From NCBI RefSeq assembly GCF_001895025.1, contig NZ_BCXI01000026.1, positions 1 through 64,000 of the forward strand: a DNA stretch of 64,000 nt. The letters are read 5' to 3'. Each line of letters opens with the position of its first letter. Within the stretch, counting starts at the first letter, position 1. The DNA is from Rhodococcus zopfii NBRC 100606 = JCM 9919. Its GTDB lineage: Bacteria; Actinomycetota; Actinomycetes; Mycobacteriales; Mycobacteriaceae. The notes beneath the pieces were generated by a model, which saw only the letters and a program-made list of their open reading frames with translations, made no database searches and had not been told where the DNA came from. Made by a program: the position numbers and the translations under genes. Positions 1 through 11,475 of this stretch are shown here, piece after piece.

Positions 1-2
1 TG

Positions 3-53
3 GCGGAACACGACGCCTCGGGCACGGCGTCCGGATCGGGCACGACACGCTGA
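3..53 (+). CDS. C-terminal end of an upstream gene (partial)
   Basis: An open frame enters from the left edge and ends at a TGA at 51-53. The 16 visible codons are Ser/Gly/Thr-rich, as in disordered C-terminal tails. The following gene is Mce-associated, so this is plausibly the end of a Mce or Mce-associated protein. Too little is present to identify it. Confidence 0.4.
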   Translation, partial: AEHDASGTASGSGTTR

Positions 54-112
54 CCGCACCGCTGTCGAGGTTCGACGAACGGCGGGAAACCGCTGGAAGG
101 ATTGCGCAACTG

Positions 113-685
113 ATGGCAACGACGGACACGTCGGACGACAAGGCCGGCAAGGCTCCCGTGGAGGCCGCACCCTCCGAAGCGATCGCGCGTCCCGGGGAGA
201 CGTCGAGCAGGCCCGGAGGGGCCCGGCAGTGGATCGGGAAGGGCCTGATCCTCGTGCTCGCGGTCGCCGCCGCGGTTTTCGGAGTCCTGTGGTTGCAGGC
301 CGAGTCCACGAACCGGTTGCGCACCGATGCGCTCGACAGCGCCCGCGAGTACGCGATCACGCTCGGCACCTACGACTTCCAGAGTTTCGACGCGTCGCTC
401 GCCGCGGTCACCGAGATCTCCACGGACGAGTTCGCGGCGAAGTACAACTCGGTTGCGGGCGAGCTGCGGTCGCTGGTCGAGAACGGGCAGGGCAGCTCGG
501 TCGCGCGGGCCGATCACGCCGCGGTCGAGACCGTCGACGGTGACCGCGCGACGGTCCTGGTGTTCCTTGATCAGGATGTGAAGAATGTTGCCGTGCCGGA
601 CGGCCGTACCGACGCGACACGGTTCCTGATCACGCTGGTCCGTGACGGCGACCGGTGGCTGCTGGACGGCGCCGACGCGAAGTGA
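113..685 (+). CDS. Mce-associated membrane protein
   Basis: A 190-residue protein with a disordered, charged N-terminus, one transmembrane helix at about residues 42-62, and an extracytoplasmic alpha+beta domain of about 125 residues. This is the architecture of the Mce-associated (Mas) proteins encoded at the 3' end of mycobacterial and rhodococcal mce operons, where they are thought to support lipid or steroid import complexes. The start is ATG at 113, with a GGAAGGA ribosome site about 14 bases upstream. It follows the partial gene at the left edge on the same strand, so it probably belongs to that operon. The substrate of the Mce system cannot be told from here. Confidence 0.75.
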   Translation: MATTDTSDDKAGKAPVEAAPSEAIARPGETSSRPGGARQWIGKGLILVLAVAAAVFGVLWLQAESTNRLRTDALDSAREYAITLGTYDFQSFDASLAAVTEISTDEFAAKYNSVAGELRSLVENGQGSSVARADHAAVETVDGDRATVLVFLDQDVKNVAVPDGRTDATRFLITLVRDGDRWLLDGADAK

Positions 686-740
686 AGCGCACGGCCGTGA
701 CAGCGCACACTGAGGGCCGTGGACGGGGAGGGGGATCGAC

Positions 741-1172
741 GTGGTGGATCAGACCAGGCCGAACGATCCGAGCAGGCTGCGGCGGCTCACCACCGCGGCG
801 CTGAACGCCGATGCGACGATCGCCCGCATCGACGACGTCTCCGGTGGGATCGCGACGTCACTGGACGAGTTCAATCGCGTACTGGCCTCCTTCGACTCGC
901 ATCTCGGGGACTTCGAGACCGTCGTCGGCCGGCTCGGCAGCTCGATCGACCGGGTCGACGCGACGCTGCTCGGCGTCGAAAAGATCGTCGGCACCGTCGA
1001 GTGGCTCTTCGCCCCGGTCACGGCCGTGCGTGAACTGGTGCAGCGGCCGGAGGTGGCGGCTCTGACCGATCAGGCGATCTCGGCGGGAAATATACTTGCG
1101 CACTCGATTGTGACGCGCGTAACATCGTTGGTGCGAATCGAGCAGACGTCCGAGGACGACAGAGGCTCGTGA
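741..1172 (+). CDS. Conserved hypothetical protein, Mce-operon tail
   Basis: A 143-residue protein without signal peptide. It is mostly long amphipathic helix with heptad-like spacing of hydrophobic residues (about 20-110) and a hydrophobic patch near residues 90-100. The start is GTG at 741 after a purine-rich GGGGAGGGGG tract. It lies 55 bp downstream of the Mce-associated gene on the same strand and is followed by a strong hairpin, so it is probably the last gene of that transcription unit. I do not recognise a catalytic motif. A helical membrane-peripheral partner of the Mce complex would fit, but this is only inference from position. Confidence 0.6.
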   Translation: MVDQTRPNDPSRLRRLTTAALNADATIARIDDVSGGIATSLDEFNRVLASFDSHLGDFETVVGRLGSSIDRVDATLLGVEKIVGTVEWLFAPVTAVRELVQRPEVAALTDQAISAGNILAHSIVTRVTSLVRIEQTSEDDRGS

Positions 1173-1182
1173 AGCAGAGATC

Positions 1183-1218
1183 CGGCCCGAAGATCGCCTA
1201 GAGCGAATATTCGGGCCG
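1183..1218 (+). terminator. Hairpin after the Mce-tail operon
   Basis: A perfect 9-bp GC-rich inverted repeat (CGGCCCGAA at 1183 and its complement at 1210) starts 11 bases after the stop codon at 1172. No T-run follows, which is common for actinobacterial terminators. Confidence 0.5.
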
Positions 1219-1253
1219 AACCCCTGTTCGGGGCCGGATCGCAAGGGGGATGG

Positions 1254-1450
1254 GTGCCGGAACGCATCGAATCGGTCAGCCGGGCGGGACTGACCTTCGA
1301 CATCCGCGACGAGGGGCCGCGCGACGGCGAACCGGTCGTGCTGCTGCACGGATTCCCTCAGGATTCCCGGTCGTGGGGTCTGGGGGCGCCACTGCTGCAC
1401 GCGCGCGGCTATCGCACCTTCGCCCCGGATCAGCGCGGCTACTCGCCGGG
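1254..1450 (+). pseudogene. Alpha/beta-hydrolase, 5' fragment (interrupted gene)
   Basis: From GTG at 1254 the frame encodes the N-terminus of an alpha/beta-hydrolase: a beta-strand region, the oxyanion-hole motif LLHGFPQDSRSW, and the block PDQRGYSPG. Homology stops in this frame at about 1450. Immediately after, in the next frame (1453-1476), YRTSELVA appears, a block that normally follows a few residues later in this family, so there may be a short frameshifting deletion before the foreign DNA begins. The nucleophile elbow and lid are missing. The C-terminal third reappears at about 3959-4261 on the same strand, so one gene has been split by about 2.5 kb. A read-through product would be non-functional. 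Confidence 0.8.
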
Positions 1451-1451
1451 A

Positions 1452-1622
1452 CTACCGCACCAGCGAGCTTGTCGCCGGACCCGCTGCGATGACCTGGTCG
1501 ACGGTGCTCTTCATCGGCGCGATGTCTTTGGGATTCTGGCGCATGGCCTTCCAGCCGAAAATCTCCCGGACAACCGGGATGTCGTTCGCCGTTTGGGAGA
1601 CGCACGACATCGTTCGGGTCAT
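1452..1622 (-). pseudogene. C-terminal remnant of an unidentified gene
   Basis: A 56-residue minus-strand frame ends at a TAG at 1452-1454. Its sequence is not biased like a shadow frame; it includes a coherent segment such as REIFGWKAMRQNPKDIAP and a well-formed tail. It lies where the methyltransferase remnant loses its frame and would be the left end of the island. I cannot assign a family. It could also be chance coding opposite the hydrolase frame. Confidence 0.3.
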
Positions 1623-1628
1623 CAACGC

Positions 1629-2005
1629 GGCTGTCCCATGCGTCGGCGTATGCGAGCCAGTTGCCTCGTCCCAGGATCAGCGCGAACACCTGCGGGAATG
1701 CGGGCGCAAGCTCGTTCCAGCGAAGACGTAGCGGCTTCGCTGGGACACCGGCTGCGTCGGAGTTGGCGGAGAACTGCTTCAACATCTCAGCACTTCCGTC
1801 CGAGCACACGATGCTGTGCCCGAGCTGAAGAAGTTCGATAGTGCCGAAGCCTGTTCCAACCGCGCAATCGAGCACTGGTCCGCGAATCTCGAGCTGGTCC
1901 GCCAGGCCCACGAACTGATCGACAAACGCGGAGGAACGCGGAGGAATCGGTGCACGGGTGGAGGCAGGCGTCCAGCACCTCTGCGGGATGGAGTTCTGTG
2001 TTCAT
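1629..2005 (-). pseudogene. Class I SAM-dependent methyltransferase, frameshifted and truncated
   Basis: The ATG at 2003-2005 overlaps the stop of the upstream ligase gene as ATGA, the mark of a translationally coupled operon. The frame starts MNTELHPAEVLDACLHPC. It is broken by a 10-bp tandem duplication at 1926-1945, after which another frame carries motif I (VLDCAVGTGFGTIELL), an acidic strand-2 end (VCSDGSAEML) and the LGRGNWLAYADAW block. Removing one copy of the repeat restores a single frame (TDSSAFVDQFVGLADQ). Homology then stops at about 1630, so the C-terminal third of the fold is also lost. It was probably a partner of the OleC-like enzyme but cannot be functional as read here, unless the duplication is a sequencing error. 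Confidence 0.7.
1926..1945. repeat. 10-bp tandem duplication causing a frameshift
   Basis: ACGCGGAGGA occurs twice, back to back, at 1926-1935 and 1936-1945. The unit length is not a multiple of three. Deleting one copy joins the two halves of the methyltransferase frame exactly. Confidence 0.85.
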
Positions 2006-3582
2006 CCGCGCGCCCCCTCGTTCGTCTCATGCTGGGACTCGACGATCCGCAAGACCGAGGGGCGGTCAACCTTGCTGTTGTGGCGAACATCGGCAGGCAG
2101 CGAGCCGCTCAGCGTCACGACGGTAGGACGGGGGACGTCAGCGCGGTCGGCTTGCAGGTTCAGCACGAACTCATCAATCTCGGCGACCGAATCACCTGGA
2201 AGCACGTAGAACAGCTCGTCGCTCGGCTCCGAGTACACCACGGCGCTGATCGACGCCCCCGTCGCCATGTTCCACATCTGCTCCAAGGCGTCCGGGTAAA
2301 GGTCACCACCCCCCGCACGACGGATCACGTCCTTCTTGCGGCAGACAAACCACAGCCGTCCCTTGTCGTCGATGTATCCGAGGTCGGCAGTTCGGTGCCA
2401 CACTCGTTCGGTCACAACGTCGCGCAGTTTCGCGTGGCACTCTACGTCGGGGCGGCGGAAGTACGTCCGCGTCACCCGACTGCCCGTCACGACGATCTCC
2501 CCGACCTCCATCGACGGGAGACTGGACCGCCCGATGGAGAAGTCGCTCTCGTCGGACTCAATCGGGACAACCCCGACCGACATCTCGTCCGCGACCGCGC
2601 CGAGGGGTACGCCGGCACCCGCGTACGTCCTCGTTTTTGACAAGTACACGAACTCAGGCGCGTCGATCACCGTGATGGGCATAACCGCCTCGGTGCTGGC
2701 GAATGGGATGCGGACGGTGGTCTGAGGAAGCGTCGCTGAGATGCGCTCGATGAGCCGTCCACTGAGTGCGGACCCAGCCGTCGCCGCGATCTTGATCGGC
2801 GGAGCCTCTTCGCCCGACTCTTTGAGGAAGCGGACCAGCCTGTCCCACACGAGCGGAGAGGCGAACACATAGTCGCAGCCGTGCTTCATCATCTGCCTGT
2901 GCACAGATTCAATGGGGATTCTCAGCGGCTGTAGCGTGGTCACGTCAGGCAGTACCGCAGTACGCCCGATGGCAATGGCGACCAGTGCCAGGTGGGGGAA
3001 CAAGCAGAACTCGGTCTGAATCTCGGTCGCCGCCGAGTAGTACCGAATCTGGGAGGAAAGCTCGCGAGAGGCCCACGGGACGCCCTTGGGGATACCAGTC
3101 GTCCCGCTCGTATAGAGCATGAGAATCGGATCGAGCACGTCGCACGTCGGAGACCACTGCGGTTCCGCTTCATCAGCGGTTGTGGACACCGCGATGCCCG
3201 TCGGGTCGAAGTGGGTCAGTCCGAGAGTGTCATCCAGCTTGCTCGTCGTCGCCCACACCGTCGCTTCAAGTTCGTTGATGCACTGCCTCAACGTGGCCTC
3301 GGATGAGTTCGGGTCGAGCAGAGCAGGCGTGATGTCCTCGGTGAACGCTCCGAAGCACGCGACAACGAAATCCAGATCGAGCGAGCCTGTCATAACGACG
3401 TTGCTCCCAGGGCGAGCCCCAGCGGCGACCATGCTCCGACCTGCGGCAGCGGCCCGTGCGAGAAGCTCCTCGAAAGACAGAGACCTCCCCGTCTTCGCCT
3501 CGACCACCGCTGTGACATGTGGGCGTGCCTGCGCCGACGCGATTAGCTCATCCAAGAGAACGTTGCCCGTGAAGTGGTTCAT
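2002..3582 (-). CDS. OleC-like beta-lactone synthetase / AMP-dependent acyl ligase
   Basis: A 526-residue ANL-superfamily enzyme with phosphate-binding motif MLYTSGTTGIPKGVPW. The C-terminal half has features of OleC olefin beta-lactone synthetases rather than ordinary acyl-CoA ligases: PFASTEAVMP, a GAGVPLG block, GEIVVTG, then ADLGYIDDKGRLWFVCRKKDVI. OleC enzymes use ATP to convert a beta-hydroxy acid to a beta-lactone, so a beta-lactone product is possible; CoA ligation remains the alternative. I chose ATG at 3580-3582 because GAAGGA lies 6 bases upstream. The longer open frame upstream encodes a transposase remnant. It is coupled by ATGA to a methyltransferase gene that is now broken. GC is visibly lower than in the flanks, which suggests transfer. 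It looks intact. Confidence 0.8.
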   Translation of the reverse strand: MNHFTGNVLLDELIASAQARPHVTAVVEAKTGRSLSFEELLARAAAAGRSMVAAGARPGSNVVMTGSLDLDFVVACFGAFTEDITPALLDPNSSEATLRQCINELEATVWATTSKLDDTLGLTHFDPTGIAVSTTADEAEPQWSPTCDVLDPILMLYTSGTTGIPKGVPWASRELSSQIRYYSAATEIQTEFCLFPHLALVAIAIGRTAVLPDVTTLQPLRIPIESVHRQMMKHGCDYVFASPLVWDRLVRFLKESGEEAPPIKIAATAGSALSGRLIERISATLPQTTVRIPFASTEAVMPITVIDAPEFVYLSKTRTYAGAGVPLGAVADEMSVGVVPIESDESDFSIGRSSLPSMEVGEIVVTGSRVTRTYFRRPDVECHAKLRDVVTERVWHRTADLGYIDDKGRLWFVCRKKDVIRRAGGGDLYPDALEQMWNMATGASISAVVYSEPSDELFYVLPGDSVAEIDEFVLNLQADRADVPRPTVVTLSGSLPADVRHNSKVDRPSVLRIVESQHETNEGARG

Positions 3583-3675
3583 TGTGTCCTTCGGTCGGCT
3601 GCGTGCGGGAAGTGTCCACCCCAACGAGTGCTCAGAATAGACCAGGCGGTACGATTCGAAATCGAATGCGGAAGG

Positions 3676-3867
3676 CACCAGTGCAACCAACTGCGGAGCG
3701 TCGACAGCTCGCCACCGCGCCCGTGCCGCTGCGATCAGCTTGTAGGCCATCGTCGTTCCCACTGCCCGACACCCCGGACCTTTGATGGCCTTGGTACGTA
3801 AAGGCACTGTGGCAAAAGTGCTTTCGATTGGATTCGTCGTACGCAGAGCTCGACGCTCGGCCGGCTA
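3676..3867 (-). pseudogene. IS256-family (Mutator) transposase, 3' fragment
   Basis: The minus strand encodes ERRALRTTNPIESTF, then a KGPGCRAVGTTMAYKL block and RARWRAVDAPQLVALV. This is the typical C-terminal end of IS256-family transposases, including the conserved NPIES region and the terminal helix. A TAG lies just upstream in frame (3865-3867), and the catalytic DDE core is absent. It directly precedes the OleC-like gene and marks a past transposition or recombination event at the right border of the island. Confidence 0.75.
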
Positions 3868-3957
3868 CCGGACGTACTCGAGCAGCACATCGGCGTCATC
3901 GACGATTTCCTTCATCGCCGCCAACGCACCAGGATGCGCCGGCTTCGGGAGATCCGT
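3865..3957 (-). pseudogene. C-terminal remnant of an unknown gene at the island border
   Basis: A short minus-strand frame reads DLPKPAHPGALAAMKEIVDD and ends with LLEYVR at the TAG 3865-3867. Upstream of about 3957 the frame runs antisense to the hydrolase 3' fragment, so only about 30 codons are its own. Unidentified; it could be chance coding. Confidence 0.3.
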
Positions 3958-3958
3958 C

Positions 3959-4261
3959 CAGCAGGTGCGCGACGTCGCGCGCCTGACCGATCGGGCCTTG
4001 GCGCGCGGCGGCCTCAACTGGTACCGGGCGATTCCGCTGTCGGATCCCCGCTCGCGGCCCGGCGCGGTTTCGGCGCCGACCCTCATGGTGTGGAGCGACG
4101 GGGACGGCGCGATCGATCGGGCCGGACCCGAGGCATCGGGTCGCTACGTCACGGGGCTGTTCCGGTTCGTGGCGCTGACGGGGGTGAGTCATTGGATCCC
4201 GGACGAGGCCCCCGAGGCACTCGCCGAACTCGTCGTCGAGCACATCGGCGGCCGGGGCTGA
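3959..4261 (+). pseudogene. Alpha/beta-hydrolase, 3' fragment
   Basis: The plus-strand frame ending at TGA 4259-4261 encodes the C-terminal third of an alpha/beta-hydrolase: the lid end (GGLNWYRAIPLSDP), the strand with the acid residue (SAPTLMVWSDGDGAI) and the catalytic-histidine region (LTGVSHWIPDEAPEALAELV). It continues the gene begun at 1254, with the middle lost or displaced. It has no start or ribosome site of its own. The exact left border is uncertain by about 30 bases. Confidence 0.75.
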
Positions 4262-4270
4262 CCGGTCCGG

Positions 4271-4984
4271 TCAGTTCGCCTTCAGGCGCTCCCGGCGCAG
4301 GCGGTCGATCTCCGGCAGATCCAGCGGTGCCAGCGCGTCGACGCCGAGTGCCCGCGCCAGCAGCAGATCGGCCAGTTCCGGATTGCGGGCCAGCACCGGA
4401 CCGTGCAGATAGGTCCCGAACACCGAGCCCTGCACCGCGCCCTCGAGGCCGTCGCCCACACCGTTTCCGACACCGCGCGTCACCCGGCCCAGGCCCCGCG
4501 CAGACGACCCGAGAGTCGTTCCGCCGCGGTGGTTCTCGAATCCGGTGAGCGGCTGGGTGAGACCGGCGACGGCGGGGGAGATCACGATCTCTCCGATCGC
4601 GCGGGTGCGTTGCGGCGAGGTGGTCACGTCGAGCAGTCCGACACCGTCGACGCGTTCGCCGGCCGACGTCTCGTACCAGTGGCCGAGCACCTGGATGGCC
4701 GCGCAGATCGCCAGCACCGGTGCGCCGCGTTCGGCGGCGCGCTGCAGGCCCGGATAACGCAGCAGGTGCCGGGTCGCGAGTCGCTGCGCCGAGTCCTCGG
4801 CGCCGCCGAGCGTGTACAGGTCCATCGAATCGGGAACCGGGTCCTCCAGTCCGATGGGGACGATCTCGGCGTCGTACCCGCGCATCCGCAGACGCTGACG
4901 CAGCACGAGGGCGTTGCCGCCGTCCCCGTATGTGCCCATGACGTCGGGCAGGACCAGTCCGATGCGCACGGTCGACTCAGGCAT
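4271..4984 (-). CDS. gatD: Lipid II isoglutaminyl synthase, glutamine amidotransferase subunit GatD
   Basis: A 237-residue class I glutamine amidotransferase of the CobB/CobQ type. The nucleophile is Cys94 (LAICAAIQVLG) and the catalytic histidine is His194 (TYLHGPVLARNPELAD). With MurT it amidates the alpha-carboxyl of D-glutamate in lipid II at the cytoplasmic membrane; GatD releases ammonia from glutamine. Its start overlaps the end of murT by 8 bp, so the two are translationally coupled, as in other Gram-positive bacteria. Length and motifs are normal for the family. Confidence 0.92.
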   Translation of the reverse strand: MPESTVRIGLVLPDVMGTYGDGGNALVLRQRLRMRGYDAEIVPIGLEDPVPDSMDLYTLGGAEDSAQRLATRHLLRYPGLQRAAERGAPVLAICAAIQVLGHWYETSAGERVDGVGLLDVTTSPQRTRAIGEIVISPAVAGLTQPLTGFENHRGGTTLGSSARGLGRVTRGVGNGVGDGLEGAVQGSVFGTYLHGPVLARNPELADLLLARALGVDALAPLDLPEIDRLRRERLKAN

Positions 4985-6230
4985 GTGCGGACCCCTTCGC
5001 GAGCGCAGTGTTCAGATCCCGGAACGCGGTGTAGTTGGCGAGGACCTCGACCCGGCCCGGCGGGCAGGAAGCGATGGCGCGCAACGGATCCGGTACCAGG
5101 GTGTGTTCGACACCCGCGTAGGTGAGGCGGACCGCGAGGTCGGTTCCGCGTTCGCCGGACGCGACCACCTGCACACCGTCGAAGTGCTCGAACCGCACAT
5201 CCCACAGCCACGACAGGTCCTCCCCGTCCGGCACCTGACCGTTGACGGCGATGACCAGACCGTCGACGGTCGGGTCGATCATCGACAGCGCTTCCTGCCA
5301 GCCCGCGGGGTTCTTCGCCAGCAGCATGCGGACCGAGTGCGGGCCCACCTGCACCGTCGAATACCGGCCGGCGACCTCACCGACCGTGGATGCCGCGGCG
5401 ACCGCCGCCGCCGGATCGGCGCCGAGCGCGACCGCGGCGGCGACCGCCTGCGCGGCGTTGCCGCGATTGGCGCGACCGGGCAGGGTCAGTTTCATCGGCA
5501 GCACCAGCCCGTCCGGGCCGTACAGGTTCTCGTCGTCGACCCACCAATCAGGTTGGGGCCGAGCGAAATCGGATCCGCTGCTGTACCAGTGGTCGCCGTC
5601 GCGGACGATGGGCTCGCCGGTGCGGGGGCAGCTGACGGAATCGCTCGCCCAGCCGGCCCCGGCGGCCACCCACACCACGTTCGGGTTGTCGTAGGCCGCC
5701 GAGGTGACGAGGACGTCGTCGCAATTGGCGACGATCACGGCATCGGGGTGACGCTGCAGGCCCGCGCGCAGCTTGCGTTCGATCATGTTGATCTCGCCGA
5801 CGCGGTCGAGCTGGTCGCGGCTCAGGTTGAGCAGCACGATCGCCTGCGGGTCGAGGGCGTCGGAGACGTGCGGGGTGTGCAGTTCGTCGACCTCGATCGC
5901 GGCGAGCGGCGCGGTGAGATTCGAGGCGAGCGTGGCGACGATCCCGGCGTCCATGTTCGCGCCGTCCGGCTGCGTCGCGACGTCGTCGAGGGTCGCGAGC
6001 GCTGCCGCCGTCATCCGGGTCGTCGTGGACTTGCCGTTGGTGCCGGTGACGAGCACCGTCCTGCGACCCCGGCCGAGTTGCTTCATCAGCGTCGGATCGA
6101 TCTTCAGGGCGATGAGCCCGCCGATCATCGAGCCTTTGCCGCGTCCGGCCTTCTGCGACGCCCACGCGGCGGCTTTCGCCGCGCGCAGTGCCAACCGGCC
6201 GCGCGTGGTGATTCCAGTGCTAGTACCCAC
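4977..6230 (-). CDS. murT: Lipid II isoglutaminyl synthase, Mur-ligase subunit MurT
   Basis: A 417-residue Mur-ligase-like protein with ATP-binding loop VTGTNGKSTT (about 61-70), the central Mur-ligase domain and a C-terminal DUF1727 domain. It activates the D-isoglutamate carboxyl of lipid II, and GatD, encoded directly downstream, supplies ammonia. The insert that forms a four-cysteine zinc ribbon in many MurT proteins is recognisable (SCPRTGEPI ... DFARPQPDWW), but only one cysteine remains, so this copy probably binds no zinc there. The region upstream (6231-6421) holds only a hairpin, and a promoter for this operon is not obvious. Confidence 0.92.
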   Translation of the reverse strand: MGTSTGITTRGRLALRAAKAAAWASQKAGRGKGSMIGGLIALKIDPTLMKQLGRGRRTVLVTGTNGKSTTTRMTAAALATLDDVATQPDGANMDAGIVATLASNLTAPLAAIEVDELHTPHVSDALDPQAIVLLNLSRDQLDRVGEINMIERKLRAGLQRHPDAVIVANCDDVLVTSAAYDNPNVVWVAAGAGWASDSVSCPRTGEPIVRDGDHWYSSGSDFARPQPDWWVDDENLYGPDGLVLPMKLTLPGRANRGNAAQAVAAAVALGADPAAAVAAASTVGEVAGRYSTVQVGPHSVRMLLAKNPAGWQEALSMIDPTVDGLVIAVNGQVPDGEDLSWLWDVRFEHFDGVQVVASGERGTDLAVRLTYAGVEHTLVPDPLRAIASCPPGRVEVLANYTAFRDLNTALAKGSAHA

Positions 6231-6364
6231 CCGGGCGAGTTTTCCACAGCCGCGTTACGGCCGCGGAGCCGCAGTCGTGTCCGCGCGGTCACAACGCGGC
6301 GGGTGCGGGGCGCGGGACCCCGTCAGCATGGGGAGCGACTGCCACCGAGGCGCGTCCACGCGAA

Positions 6365-6410
6365 ACGCCGCTGCGCACCCGCGGAAGTGTCCACGGATGC
6401 GCAGCGGCGT
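6365..6410 (-). terminator. Hairpin downstream of the SHOCT membrane gene
   Basis: A perfect 13-bp inverted repeat (ACGCCGCTGCGCA at 6365-6377, complement at 6398-6410) with a 20-base loop, placed 12 bases after the stop of the minus-strand gene at 6422. Confidence 0.55.
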
Positions 6411-6421
6411 CGAGATATAGC

Positions 6422-6796
6422 CTAGGAGAGGGCCTTTGCCTTCAGTGACTGGAACTCGGCCTCCGAGATTGTCCCGGCGTCGAGGAGTGCCTTGGCGTCG
6501 GCGATGTGCTCGGCGGGGGACTTGCCCGCGACCTCGCGGATGTAGTTGTCCTGTGCGGTCTTGAACTCGGCCGCCTCACGCGCGCTCCGCTTGGCCATGC
6601 CGTCGCCGTGGACGATCAGGTACACCAGAGCGGTGAGCAGCGGGAAGATGAACAGGAAGATGATCCAGATCGCCTTCACCCAACCGGACTGCTCGCGGTT
6701 GCGGAACAGGTCACCGATGATCATCCACAGCATGATCAGGTAGGCGATGAACGCGAAGCTGACGATGATGAACCAGATGATGTCCCAGAAATCCAT
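6422..6796 (-). CDS. Small membrane protein with PLDc_N-like helices and SHOCT domain
   Basis: A 124-residue protein. Two transmembrane helices (about 4-28 and 41-63) form a PLD nuclease N-terminal-like hairpin, and the C-terminal SHOCT motif (about 95-124, ADAKALLDAGTISEAEFQSL) follows a charged linker. Such proteins are frequent in actinobacteria; SHOCT is usually an oligomerisation or interaction tail. No enzymatic residues are visible. GGGAAG upstream of the ATG serves as ribosome site. It is flanked on both sides by hairpins, so it is probably a single-gene unit. Function unknown. Confidence 0.8.
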   Translation of the reverse strand: MDFWDIIWFIIVSFAFIAYLIMLWMIIGDLFRNREQSGWVKAIWIIFLFIFPLLTALVYLIVHGDGMAKRSAREAAEFKTAQDNYIREVAGKSPAEHIADAKALLDAGTISEAEFQSLKAKALS

Positions 6797-6870
6797 GAAG
6801 CTTCCCTCTCGACCCGTGTGAACTGCCCAGTCCCGATTCGGAGGGAGCTGTCACGCCGGGAGAACAGCAA

Positions 6871-6913
6871 CGCGGCGGCACCCTCGGGAGACTTCCCGAA
6901 GAGTACCGCCGCG
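6871..6913 (-). terminator. leuA terminator
   Basis: An 8-bp GC stem (CGCGGCGG/CCGCCGCG) encloses a second inverted repeat (CTCGGGAG/CTTCCCGA-like). On the minus strand it lies 35 bases after the leuA stop and is followed by a T-rich stretch. Confidence 0.6.
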
Positions 6914-6947
6914 TCCGTTTTGCTGCAGTCCGAATCGACCGCTTTTC

Positions 6948-8939
<1,992 letters not shown>

Positions 8940-9075
8940 TCACAGCGCGGGGGTGGTCGTAGCGGCGGGTTGCCGGGAGCCTTGTTCGAGGTGGACGGCC
9001 CGACCGGGCCGGTCCGGGGCCTCATCGGTAGACTCGCTTCCTGGACTTGCACCCGATACCCGGAGGTTCGCCAGC

Positions 9076-11405
<2,330 letters not shown>

Positions 11406-11422
11406 AAGCACTTCTGCTGGTC

Positions 11423-11475
11423 CGAGCGAATGGATCGTTCAGTCGGGTAGTCCGACTGAACGATCCATTCGCTCG
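11423..11475. terminator. 24-bp perfect palindrome after asd
   Basis: A perfect 24-bp inverted repeat (arms 11423-11446 and 11452-11475) with a 5-base loop lies 18 bases after the asd stop. There is no T-run. It can terminate lysC-asd, and it also forms the apparent 3' end of tnpA on the other strand. It is stronger and more AT-balanced than other terminators here. Confidence 0.6.

Noticed and set aside
1254-1841. A 195-residue plus-strand frame starting as alpha/beta-hydrolase
   Set aside because: After residue 66 the sequence is antisense to the island genes and has no family similarity; only the first part is real.
3583-3807. N-terminal extension of the OleC-like gene
   Set aside because: The extension encodes the C-terminus of an IS256-family transposase; the ATG at 3582 has its own ribosome site.
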